Assembly (NCBI GenBank): GCA_016926925.1
Contig: JAFGNQ010000153.1
Location: 1 to 5,021 of the forward strand
Direction: 5' to 3'
Length of the DNA stretch: 5,021 bases
DNA from: Candidatus Aminicenantota bacterium
GTDB lineage: Bacteria; Acidobacteriota; Aminicenantia; Aminicenantales; Aminicenantaceae
This document shows, piece by piece, positions 1-5,021 of the stretch. Numbering within the stretch: position 1 is the first letter of the stretch; the number at the start of each line of letters is the position of its first letter. The position numbers were made by a program, and so were the translations under genes. The notes under the pieces were generated by a model. It had not been told where the DNA came from, did not search any database, and saw nothing but the letters and a program-made list of their open reading frames with translations.

Positions 1-176
1 AAGGAACGAATCGTCAAGAGCTGGACTGTCTTCTGGATGAACTGCAAAATATCGACCTGAAATTCAAAACGTCGAGTCTTTCACTCCAAACTCTGCTTGA
101 GGGATTTCTTTGGAATTATTGCCGACTCAGAAAAGGAAACCGCCGGGCATCGGTGAAATCAACCCATTATTCTTAA
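1..176 (+). CDS. holA: DNA polymerase III delta subunit, C-terminal end (partial)
   Basis: This is the 3' end of a gene that enters from the left edge. The reading frame starts at base 3 and runs 57 codons to a TAA at 174-176. The visible residues include ELDCLLDELQNIDLKFKTS followed by LQTLLEGFLW, which resembles the final helical domain of HolA proteins: an acidic helix with 'L..AD..LK', then a short linker and a last 'LE.LL' helix. In the family, delta opens the sliding clamp as part of the clamp-loader complex. Its position also fits, because in many bacteria holA lies next to and converges on rpsT. After the usual family end there is a basic tail of about 18 residues (RKGNRRASV...), so the 3' end may be slightly extended. 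The domain that would confirm the call lies outside the window, so the identification rests on a short match plus context. Confidence 0.62.
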   Translation, partial: GTNRQELDCLLDELQNIDLKFKTSSLSLQTLLEGFLWNYCRLRKGNRRASVKSTHYS

Positions 177-284
177 TGTGTTCCGGGAAACATAAAGCTT
201 CTGCATTCACGGACAATCCTGCCTGTGATGAAAATCTCGTTTGTTTCCGGTCAGGGGTGAAGGGATTGTTTGCCGAAGCTGGAA
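177..284. other. Convergent intergenic gap between holA-like end and rpsT
   Basis: These 108 bases separate two gene ends that face each other. I see no ORF of note. A six-pair stem with one G-U pair (TCACGG with CTGTGA, about 208-229) and a long-range imperfect inverted repeat (CCGGGAAACA at 183-192 with TGTTTCCGG near 242-250) are present. Neither is followed by a T-run on either strand, so no convincing intrinsic terminator can be named for either gene. Confidence 0.5.
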
Positions 285-563
285 TTATTTGGATGTTGCT
301 GAAGTTATCAATTCGACTTGACGACTTAGTCGTGATTTATATCGGTTTCCGGTATTTTCGTGGATGGCGCCTTTTTTCACCGAGCGATCGATTGTGGAAA
401 ATGTCTGCGGAAGCAGTTTTTGAGCCTCTTCGCCGTTCTTATTATCGATAGCTGTTCGTAATTTTTTTATCTGGGATCGAAGACCGGATTTGGTCTTTTT
501 GTTGATTGCGTTACGCTGAAGATTACGTCTCCACTGTTTTAGTGCTGATTTGTGATGAGCCAT
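285..563 (-). CDS. rpsT: 30S ribosomal protein S20
   Basis: The protein has 92 residues; E. coli S20 has 87. S20 binds 16S rRNA early in assembly of the small ribosomal subunit. The N-terminus MAHHKSALKQ with the following basic helix (residues 11-36), and the C-terminal KKGAIHENTGNRYKSRLSR block (residues 63-81), match the family's K-SA-KR opening and its 'KG-IHKN-A-R-K-L' signature. The protein is rich in Lys and Arg and free of membrane or signal segments. The ATG at 561-563 is chosen because it gives the family N-terminus and is preceded by AGGAG with a 6-base gap. The open frame continues upstream for 128 more codons to 947, but that stretch contains the promoter and has no S20 similarity. 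The gene is monocistronic in this view, divergent from murJ and convergent with the holA-like gene. Confidence 0.97.
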   Translation of the reverse strand: MAHHKSALKQWRRNLQRNAINKKTKSGLRSQIKKLRTAIDNKNGEEAQKLLPQTFSTIDRSVKKGAIHENTGNRYKSRLSRQVELITSATSK

Positions 564-569
564 GTCTTT

Positions 570-574
570 CTCCT
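570..574 (-). promoter_or_regulatory. rpsT ribosome binding site
   Basis: AGGAG on the minus strand lies six bases before the ATG at 563. It fixes the rpsT start against the much longer open frame upstream. Confidence 0.85.
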
Positions 575-587
575 GCAAGTAGGGTGT

Positions 588-616
588 ATGATAAAATATT
601 GCGGCCTTTCTGTCAA
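588..616 (-). promoter_or_regulatory. Sigma-70 promoter of rpsT
   Basis: On the minus strand a perfect -35 box TTGACA (611-616) is followed by exactly 17 bases and a -10 box TATCAT (588-593), five of six matches to consensus. Transcription would start near 581, giving a very short leader of about 18 bases that contains the AGGAG site. A perfect eight-base palindrome, CTCCGGAG (617-624), abuts the upstream edge of the -35 box. The strength suits a ribosomal protein gene. Confidence 0.82.
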
Positions 617-969
617 CTCCGGAGAGGTTCGATTTCTGTGATGCCCAAGGCCCGGCTCCTTTGGAGTCGAGGCACGATTTATTTTCGTCGAAGGCCCCTC
701 CACCTTCTCCATCAGACTCAAACGAACTGTAACTCATGCCAGCTATCTGTCCGGCGATCCGTGCTGTGATCGAACGGATGCTTTCCTTGTCTCTTGAGCT
801 CGTTACACTGTGCGGCCCAATAGAAAGGTGACTCGTGTCCCTTTTTCCAGCGATACTCCTTAGCGGATAGCAGGATGCTTGTGGAATGACAGAAAGCCAT
901 TTCAGCTCCTGGAAAGTGAAGGGGAATGCATGGATTTTGTTACTCACTTCTGATATTCTTGTACCGCCG
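617..969. other. Divergent rpsT-murJ spacer
   Basis: About 350 bases separate the rpsT promoter from the chosen murJ start. The spacer holds a candidate 60-residue minus-strand ORF (718-900) and part of a candidate minus-strand promoter (950-978), each described separately. I find no tRNA, no riboswitch that I recognise and no repeat array. Short dyads occur (for example ACGA/TCGT around a seven-base A/T loop near 676-690, and GAAGG/CCTTC on the minus strand near 690-710), but none has a T-tract. No clear plus-strand promoter for murJ is visible. The best candidate is an extended -10 TGATATTCT (951-959) without a good -35, and it would start transcription only a few bases before the murJ ATG. 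Confidence 0.5.
718..900 (-). CDS. Possible 60-residue protein of unknown function
   Basis: This is a candidate gene only. The ATG at 898-900 is preceded on the minus strand by AGGAG (906-910) with a 5-base gap, and a promoter-like sequence lies about 50 bases upstream (950-978). The predicted protein begins MAFCHSTSILL and continues with a charged and aromatic middle (AKEYRWKKGHESPFYWAAQ, residues 13-31) and a polar, His- and Asp-rich C-terminal part. It has no signal peptide, membrane helix or motif that I recognise. Third-position GC is moderate and not unlike the neighbours. It could be a real small protein, a leader ORF on a longer transcript into rpsT, a remnant of a lost gene, or chance. 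The ribosome binding site is the main support. Confidence 0.3.
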   Translation of the reverse strand: MAFCHSTSILLSAKEYRWKKGHESPFYWAAQCNELKRQGKHPFDHSTDRRTDSWHELQFV

Positions 970-978
970 ATGAGTCAA
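950..978 (-). promoter_or_regulatory. Candidate minus-strand promoter across the murJ start
   Basis: On the minus strand TTGACT (973-978) is followed by exactly 17 bases and TATCAG (950-955), five and four matches to the two sigma-70 boxes. Transcription would start near 943, run away from murJ, and reach the 60-residue ORF and then rpsT. The -35 box lies inside the first murJ codons and the spacer covers the murJ ATG, so it could be a chance match within coding sequence. Confidence 0.3.
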
Positions 979-2547
979 GATGCCCCTCATCACAAGCTTC
1001 TGCGGTCGACTGCCGCCGTATCCGCACCAACTCTTCTCAGCCGGATTCTCGGTTACGTGAGAGATATGCTTCAGGCTAATTATCTCGGTACGAGCGGCAG
1101 TGCCGACGCGTTCACTATCGCTTATGTTATTCCCAATCTGCTGCGGCGATTGACTGGAGAGGGGGCCTTGACGGCGGCCTTTATTCCCGTTTTCACGGAA
1201 ATTAAAGCGAAAGAGACGAAAGAAAAACTATGGCAGTTTGCCAACGTTTTCTTTTTCGATATGACGCTTATCATGGCCTTGCTCGCTGTTCTAGGGATCA
1301 TTCTGTCACCCATCCTCGTCAGGCTCATAGCACCCGGCTTCGCGGACGTTGTCGGGAAGGCCGGATTAACCGCTGCCTTGACGAGAATAATGTTCCCCTA
1401 TATTTTTCTGGTAAGTTTGGCGGCGCTCGCTATGGCCGTCTTGAATTCCTTCCGAAAATTCTTTGTTCCCGCCTTTACGCCTGTTCTCTTTAACCTGGCC
1501 ATCATCGTGGCCGCAGTACTGTTCGCGGCCCAATCGGAGGAGCCCGCTTTCGTATTCGCCGTTGGCGTTGTAGTCGGGGGAGTCTTCCAACTCGGTTTCC
1601 AGATTCCATTCCTCTGGAAGAGAGGCATGAGGTTCAAGCCCGGATTGAACTTCCGCCATCCTGCTGTTCGTAAAGTCGGACAGCTTATGATCCCGGGGGT
1701 TTTCGGTGTGGGCATATCACAGATCAATTTCGCCATCAGCCGGATGATCGCTTCGGTTTTGGAAGAGGGAAGTGTTTCCTCGCTCTATTATGCGTCTAGG
1801 GTCGAGGAGTTGACTCTGGGCGTCTTTTCGATTGCACTCTCCATAGCCCTCTTGCCCTCTTTTTCAGAGTTTGCCGCACATAAGGATATAGAGGGGATAA
1901 AAAAAACACTCGATTTTTCCTTCAAGTTGATATTTTTTGTGACCTTACCGGCGGCAGCGGGTCTGTTGATCCTGAGCCGACCCATAATCCAAGTGCTGTT
2001 CCAGCGCGGCGTATTCAATACTCAATCTACGGCAATGAGTGCCTCTTGTCTGTTCTTTTTTGCCTTCGGCCTTCCCTTCATTTCCGGCGTAAAAATACTG
2101 GCCCCTGCATTTTATTCGCTTAAAGATACCAAAACGCCCATGATTGTCGCCTTTTTTGTGATGATCAGCTACATAGCCCTTTCTTTTGTTTTGATGCGCT
2201 CTCTGCGCGTCGGGGGAATTGCCTTGGCTTTATCCCTCTCATCGGTACTCAACTTCATCCTCCTCTTCCTTCTACTGGAAAAGAAGATCGGCAAAATCCC
2301 CAAAAAAGGCATGATGGTTTTTTTTATTCGTTGTACCTTTACCGCTTTTGTGATGGGTATTCTCGTGAAATTGTTCTTCGGTATGTTTGCCTTTGAAGGC
2401 CTGGCCTTTATTAAACAGGTTGGGGTGCTGCTCACAGCCATCTTGACAGGTGCTCTTATCTATCTGGGAGTGAACCTGTTCTTCAATCATGAGGACTTGA
2501 GACGTCTCAAAGACAGCTTTTCCAGAGACAAAATATTGAAGGAGTAA
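970..2547 (+). CDS. murJ: Lipid II flippase MurJ (MviN family)
   Basis: MurJ moves lipid-linked peptidoglycan precursor (lipid II) across the inner membrane. The 525-residue product has the family's usual length and is almost entirely hydrophobic segments, consistent with about 14 membrane helices. The diagnostic N-terminal block is intact: SRILGYVRD (24-32), SADAFTIAYVIPNLLRR (44-60) and EGALTAAFIPVF (64-75). By alignment from memory with E. coli MurJ, the functional charged residues Arg18, Arg24, Asp39, Arg52 and Arg270 correspond to R25, R31, D46, R59 and R277 here (the last within YYASRVEEL). The later QRGVFN (345-350) and FYSLKDTKTP (381-390) motifs are also present. The ATG at 970 is chosen because it places the 'AAVSAPTLLSRILG' helix about where relatives begin, but it lacks a good Shine-Dalgarno. 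An in-frame ATG at 886 would add 28 residues without family similarity. The gene is divergent from rpsT and runs into dtd after 6 bases. Confidence 0.96.
   Translation: MSQDAPHHKLLRSTAAVSAPTLLSRILGYVRDMLQANYLGTSGSADAFTIAYVIPNLLRRLTGEGALTAAFIPVFTEIKAKETKEKLWQFANVFFFDMTLIMALLAVLGIILSPILVRLIAPGFADVVGKAGLTAALTRIMFPYIFLVSLAALAMAVLNSFRKFFVPAFTPVLFNLAIIVAAVLFAAQSEEPAFVFAVGVVVGGVFQLGFQIPFLWKRGMRFKPGLNFRHPAVRKVGQLMIPGVFGVGISQINFAISRMIASVLEEGSVSSLYYASRVEELTLGVFSIALSIALLPSFSEFAAHKDIEGIKKTLDFSFKLIFFVTLPAAAGLLILSRPIIQVLFQRGVFNTQSTAMSASCLFFFAFGLPFISGVKILAPAFYSLKDTKTPMIVAFFVMISYIALSFVLMRSLRVGGIALALSLSSVLNFILLFLLLEKKIGKIPKKGMMVFFIRCTFTAFVMGILVKLFFGMFAFEGLAFIKQVGVLLTAILTGALIYLGVNLFFNHEDLRRLKDSFSRDKILKE
2539..2544 (+). 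promoter_or_regulatory. dtd ribosome binding site within the murJ 3' end
   Basis: AAGGAG forms part of the last two sense codons of murJ, directly before its TAA, and lies nine bases before the dtd ATG. Ribosomes ending murJ would pass over the dtd start, which suggests translational coupling. Confidence 0.85.
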
Positions 2548-2553
2548 CGCCGC

Positions 2554-3009
2554 ATGAAAGTTGTTGTGCAGCGGGTCAAAAGGGCCTCGGTCACCGTGAA
2601 AGGGAAAACCGTAGGGGCGATAAACCGGGGCCTCTGTGTCCTTGTCGGGATTGAAAAAGGAGATTCGGAGGACGATGCGCGCTTTTTAGCCAAAAAAATT
2701 GCCGAATTCCGGATTTTCGGGGACGACCAGGACAAAATGAACCTTTCCTTGGGCGACATCGGGGGGGAAATGCTGGCGGTGTCGCAATTTACCTTGGCCG
2801 CCTCCTTAAAAAAAGGCAGGCGTCCCTCTTTTGACAAAGCAGAGCTTCCCGGTCCTGCACGCAAGCTTTTCGATTATTTCGTCACACAAATTCGAGAGAA
2901 GGGAATTCCTGTTGAAATCGGTGAATTCGCTGCCGTAATGGAGGTCGCTATTGTTAACGACGGCCCTGTCACCTTTGTGCTGGACTCGCAAAGACTTTCC
3001 GAGTGCTGA
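2554..3009 (+). CDS. dtd: D-aminoacyl-tRNA deacylase
   Basis: DTD is a cytoplasmic proofreading enzyme that hydrolyses D-amino acids (and glycine mischarged on tRNA-Ala) from tRNA. The 151-residue product is slightly longer than E. coli DTD (145). It has the full set of family blocks: the N-terminal QRVKRASVTV (6-15), YRIF-like EFRIF (51-55), KMNLSL (61-66), the active-site SQFTLAA (77-83), RRPSF (89-93) and NDGPVTF (135-141). The Gly-Pro pair (137-138) in the last block is the cross-subunit Gly-cisPro element that selects against L-amino acids, so this is canonical DTD and not the Animalia-specific relative that lacks this geometry. The ATG at 2554 has AAGGAG nine bases upstream and gives the normal N-terminus. 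The short gap after murJ suggests one operon. The six residues after the usual C-terminus (SQRLSEC in part) look unstructured. Confidence 0.97.
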   Translation: MKVVVQRVKRASVTVKGKTVGAINRGLCVLVGIEKGDSEDDARFLAKKIAEFRIFGDDQDKMNLSLGDIGGEMLAVSQFTLAASLKKGRRPSFDKAELPGPARKLFDYFVTQIREKGIPVEIGEFAAVMEVAIVNDGPVTFVLDSQRLSEC

Positions 3010-3058
3010 TACCGAATTTGTTATTGAAAATATCGACATTTTATATGAATAATTCCCA
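3010..3058. other. AT-rich convergent gap between dtd and HEAT gene
   Basis: These 49 bases separate two facing gene ends. They hold an AT-rich nested dyad: GAATTTGTTATT (3014-3025) against AATAATTC (3048-3055), imperfect, with AAAAT (3027-3031) against ATTTT (3038-3042) inside. It could act as a weak shared termination structure, but the pairing is nearly all A-T and there is no GC-rich stem, so it is not called a terminator. Confidence 0.3.
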
Positions 3059-3571
3059 TCAGGATATCCGTAGCTTGCTTACCTGTTGGATTGCCGCTTC
3101 CACGGATGCCCTCACAAATTGATTTTTGTCTTTTGTAAGTTTCAGAAGGAGGGCCAAAGCCTGCTTTCCCCCGATTTCTCCCAAGGCGTGAGCAACAGCT
3201 CTTCGGACCTCCACATTCGGCTCTTCAAGCAGCTCTTCGATATGGACCAGACCGGTTGGATTTTTTTGGTATCCTAAAATCTTCACGGCTGAGCTTTTAA
3301 CATACCACAGGGGATGAGACAATTTCCGGCAGACCAGCTCAAGCTCCAAACTTTTTCTTTTGCCCAACTCTTGAATGATGATGTCCCGGACCTCTTCATT
3401 TCTGTCTTCCAAGGAATCGAGCAAAACCTCGCTGGCCCAGGATTCCTTGATGGATGTCAGGATCCTGATCAGCTTCAACCTCTTGGACTTCTCTTTTACG
3501 GATTGGATTTTTCGCAGGGCGGACATGTAGTGACGCCTTTCCCTGTCCGGCTCTGGCTTTGTGCTTGTCAA
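3059..3571 (-). CDS. Small HEAT-repeat protein
   Basis: The predicted protein has 170 residues. After a charged basic N-terminal part (1-40) it is built of about four HEAT-type helix pairs: DRNEEVRDIIIQELGKRK (from 56), HPLWYVKSSAVKILGYQK (from 86), EPNVEVRRAVAHALGEIGG (from 117) and DKNQFVRASVEAAIQQV (from 148). Each has the 'D/P-x-x-x-V-R-x-x-A-x-x-x-L/I-G' rhythm of the family. Such folds form protein-binding solenoids; the partner here is unknown. There is no signal peptide, membrane helix or catalytic motif. The start is uncertain. TTG at 3569-3571 has GGGAAG five bases upstream, while ATG at 3524-3526 (residue 16) has AAAGG nine bases upstream, and the frame is open back to about 3694. 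The repeats are retained whichever start is used. It follows ribBA on the same strand but lies beyond a terminator, so it is probably a separate unit. A functional link to riboflavin synthesis is not implied. Confidence 0.82.
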   Translation of the reverse strand: MTSTKPEPDRERRHYMSALRKIQSVKEKSKRLKLIRILTSIKESWASEVLLDSLEDRNEEVRDIIIQELGKRKSLELELVCRKLSHPLWYVKSSAVKILGYQKNPTGLVHIEELLEEPNVEVRRAVAHALGEIGGKQALALLLKLTKDKNQFVRASVEAAIQQVSKLRIS

Positions 3572-3601
3572 GCTTCTTCCCGTTTAAGATGAAGGTCTAC
3601 A

Positions 3602-3630
3602 ATAATACCAAAATTCAATCGAATTGTCTG
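3602..3630 (-). promoter_or_regulatory. Tentative promoter of the HEAT gene
   Basis: On the minus strand CAGACA (3625-3630, four of six matches) is separated by 17 bases from TATTAT (3602-3607, five of six). Transcription would start near 3595, about 24 bases before the TTG at 3571. The -35 box is poor, so this is a candidate only. Its place between the ribBA terminator and the HEAT gene makes sense. Confidence 0.35.
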
Positions 3631-3698
3631 CAATGAGTCAAGCAAACGAAAATGCTTCAACGTTGAAGCCCAAGCACACCCCTTGGTTGGATATTTTT

Positions 3699-3735
3699 AA
3701 AAAAAGTCTGTTGTGACTAAGGGGCTCAGAAACAG
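3699..3735 (-). terminator. Rho-independent terminator of ribBA
   Basis: Read on the minus strand, CTGTT (3731-3735) pairs with AACAG (3708-3712). The inside can extend either as CTGAG-CCC-CTTAG (one G-U pair) or as TGA with TCA. Two bases after the stem comes a run of seven T (3699-3705). It begins about 50 bases past the ribBA stop, as expected for the end of that transcript. Confidence 0.72.
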
Positions 3736-3782
3736 CGATTAAGGAGCGTTTTTTAAGGTGATCGGTCCGGAAAGGATTAGGT

Positions 3783-5000
3783 CTAGACTAAGTCGAGGAT
3801 GTGACCCATCTTTTCTTTTTTCGTCTTCAGGTATCTGCGGTTGTCTTTGCATGGGGGGATCTCGATGGGGACGCGCTCGACGATCTCCAACCCGTAACCG
3901 GCCAGGCCGATGTATTTTCGGGGATTGTTGGTGATGAGGCGCAGTTTGTTCACCCCTAGGGCGACCAGGATTTGTGCGCCGATTCCGTAATCCCTGTGGT
4001 CCGGCTTAAAACCGAGTTCTTGATTGGCTTCGACCGTGTCCGCGCCATTATCCTGGAGGGCGTAGGCTTTGATTTTATTGATAAGACCGATACCCCTGCC
4101 TTCGTGGTTGAGGATGTAGAGGATGACGCCCTTGCCTGCTTCGTCGATGAGTTTCATCGCTTGATGCAGCTGGGCACCGCAATCGCATCGTGCGGATCCG
4201 AATGTATCTCCTGTCAGGCACTGAGAATGAGCTCTGACAAGGGTCGGTTCGTTCCGATCGAGGTCTCCTTTAACCAATGCGAGGTGATGTTCTTTATGGA
4301 TGGCGTCCTGAAAGACCATGATTTTAAAATGGCCGTAATTTGTCGGCAAATCCGCTTCTTCGATCTTGTTGACGAGTGTTTCAGTCCTCATCCTGTACTT
4401 GATCAGATCGGCGATGGTGAGGATCGGGATGTCGAAAGTCTGACTGAATTTTTCCAGATGGGACATGCGCGCCATGGTCCCGTCTTCGTTCATGATTTCG
4501 CAAATGACTCCCGCAGGTTTGAGGCCCGCCATGCGCGTGATATCCACGGCCGCCTCAGTCTGTCCCGCTCGTTCGAGAACGCCTCCGCTCAGAGCTCTCA
4601 AGGGGAATATATGTCCCGGCCTCGCCAGGTCCTTCGGAGTGGTCTTGGGATCGATGGCGACGTTTATTGTGTGCGCTCGGTCGTAGGCAGAAATCCCCGT
4701 CGACACGCCCTCTTTGGCATCTATGGATACAGTGAAAGCTGTTTGGAATCGGGCCGTATTATCGCTGACCATCAAAGGCAGGTCCAATTCCCGAAGCCTC
4801 TCGTCCGTTAAAGGAAGGCAGATCAGGCCCCTTCCGTACTTGGCCATAAAATTGATGATATCCGGTGTGATTTTCTCGGCGGCCACCATAAGGTCGCCTT
4901 CATTTTCTCTATCCTCGTCATCAACGATGACGATCAGTTTGCCTGATTTTACGGCTTGGATCGCCTCTTCGACTGTGGCTACTTTCGATTTTCTTTCCAT
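3783..5000 (-). CDS. ribBA: Bifunctional DHBP synthase / GTP cyclohydrolase II
   Basis: This 405-residue fusion has the normal RibBA length. The N-terminal RibB half (about 1-205) makes 3,4-dihydroxy-2-butanone 4-phosphate from ribulose 5-phosphate. The C-terminal RibA half (about 206-405) opens GTP to the pyrimidine precursor; together they feed both branches of riboflavin synthesis. RibB shows the acidic loop [10 protein letters not shown] (27-36), [10 protein letters not shown] (127-136), and [18 protein letters not shown] (161-178). At position 147 it has Gln in the AGQTEA block where E. coli RibB has the metal-binding His153. RibA shows zinc ligands C261, C272 and C274 (SQCLTGD, RCDCG), EGRGIGL (300-306), [11 protein letters not shown] (321-331), R336 matching E. 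coli Arg128, and the C-terminal KTKKEKMGH. All RibA catalytic residues that I can place are present. The ATG at 4998-5000 has GAAGG ten bases upstream and directly follows TGATAA, possibly the end of a preceding gene. No ribH follows it. Confidence 0.98.
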   Translation of the reverse strand: MERKSKVATVEEAIQAVKSGKLIVIVDDEDRENEGDLMVAAEKITPDIINFMAKYGRGLICLPLTDERLRELDLPLMVSDNTARFQTAFTVSIDAKEGVSTGISAYDRAHTINVAIDPKTTPKDLARPGHIFPLRALSGGVLERAGQTEAAVDITRMAGLKPAGVICEIMNEDGTMARMSHLEKFSQTFDIPILTIADLIKYRMRTETLVNKIEEADLPTNYGHFKIMVFQDAIHKEHHLALVKGDLDRNEPTLVRAHSQCLTGDTFGSARCDCGAQLHQAMKLIDEAGKGVILYILNHEGRGIGLINKIKAYALQDNGADTVEANQELGFKPDHRDYGIGAQILVALGVNKLRLITNNPRKYIGLAGYGLEIVERVPIEIPPCKDNRRYLKTKKEKMGHILDLV

Positions 5001-5010
5001 TTATCATGTG

Positions 5011-5015
5011 CCTTC
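5011..5015 (-). promoter_or_regulatory. ribBA ribosome binding site
   Basis: GAAGG on the minus strand lies ten bases before the ribBA ATG, a slightly long but workable spacing. If the TGA at 5004-5006 ends an upstream gene, this site lies inside that gene's last codons. Confidence 0.6.
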
Positions 5016-5021
5016 AACGCT

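Noticed and set aside
130..155. ACCG/CGGT hairpin followed on the minus strand by a T-rich tract, as an rpsT terminator
   Set aside because: The stem is only four pairs, the tract is interrupted by CC, and it lies inside the holA-like coding end more than 100 bases past rpsT.
183..250. Inverted repeat CCGGGAAACA / TGTTTCCGG as a terminator for holA or rpsT
   Set aside because: The loop is about 50 bases, one arm has a bulge, and no T-tract follows on either strand.
110..451. A plus-strand ORF of 113 codons
   Set aside because: It begins inside the holA-like end in a different frame and continues antisense through rpsT, so it is a shadow of those genes.
539..721. A second minus-strand ORF of 60 codons starting with TTG and overlapping the stop of the 718-900 ORF
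   Set aside because: It runs through the rpsT promoter and into the rpsT coding start in another frame, has no clear Shine-Dalgarno and no recognisable protein features.
564..947. An N-terminal extension of the rpsT reading frame of 128 codons
   Set aside because: It runs through the strong rpsT promoter and ribosome binding site, has no S20 similarity, and the family start at 561-563 is well supported.
1899..1906. Run of eight A in murJ as a programmed frameshift site
   Set aside because: The MurJ frame is intact on both sides and no alternative product is evident. Such runs occur at Lys codons.
3972..4811. A plus-strand ORF of 279 codons
   Set aside because: It lies wholly antisense to ribBA, whose product has intact family motifs throughout. 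Long antisense frames are common opposite such genes, and its sequence shows no recognisable domain.

Overview
The window looks like ordinary core-genome sequence from a bacterium with mid-range GC. It holds five complete genes (rpsT, murJ, dtd, a HEAT-repeat gene and ribBA) plus the 3' end of a sixth, probably holA. A holA end facing rpsT, rpsT divergent from murJ, and a fused ribBA would suit a Desulfobacterota-like (deltaproteobacterial) lineage. That assignment is an impression from gene order and protein style, not a measurement. There are no rRNA or tRNA genes, CRISPR repeats, insertion sequences or phage genes, and I see no undescribed multi-gene system.

Layout. Positions 1-176 (+) carry the C-terminal end of a gene that resembles holA (DNA polymerase III delta subunit). 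It converges on rpsT (285-563, -), encoding ribosomal protein S20, which has a near-consensus sigma-70 promoter at 588-616. A spacer of about 400 bases separates rpsT from the divergent murJ (970-2547, +), the lipid II flippase. The spacer contains a possible 60-residue minus-strand ORF with its own Shine-Dalgarno and a candidate promoter that lies across the murJ start. Six bases after murJ comes dtd (2554-3009, +), the D-aminoacyl-tRNA deacylase, whose ribosome binding site lies inside the last murJ codons, so the two are probably co-transcribed and translationally coupled.

On the right, a minus-strand group faces dtd. ribBA (3783-5000, -) encodes the two enzymes that start both branches of riboflavin synthesis and ends in a rho-independent terminator (3699-3735). 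Beyond it, a small four-repeat HEAT protein (3059-3571, -) of unknown role probably has its own weak promoter. The tail of another minus-strand gene, plausibly another rib gene, may end right at the ribBA start, but only about 20 bases of it are visible.

The genes belong to separate housekeeping processes: replication (holA), translation (rpsT, dtd), cell wall export (murJ) and flavin synthesis (ribBA). The points most worth checking are a His-to-Gln change at an expected metal-ligand position in the RibB half of RibBA, the small ORF and antisense promoter between rpsT and murJ, and the uncertain starts of murJ and the HEAT gene.
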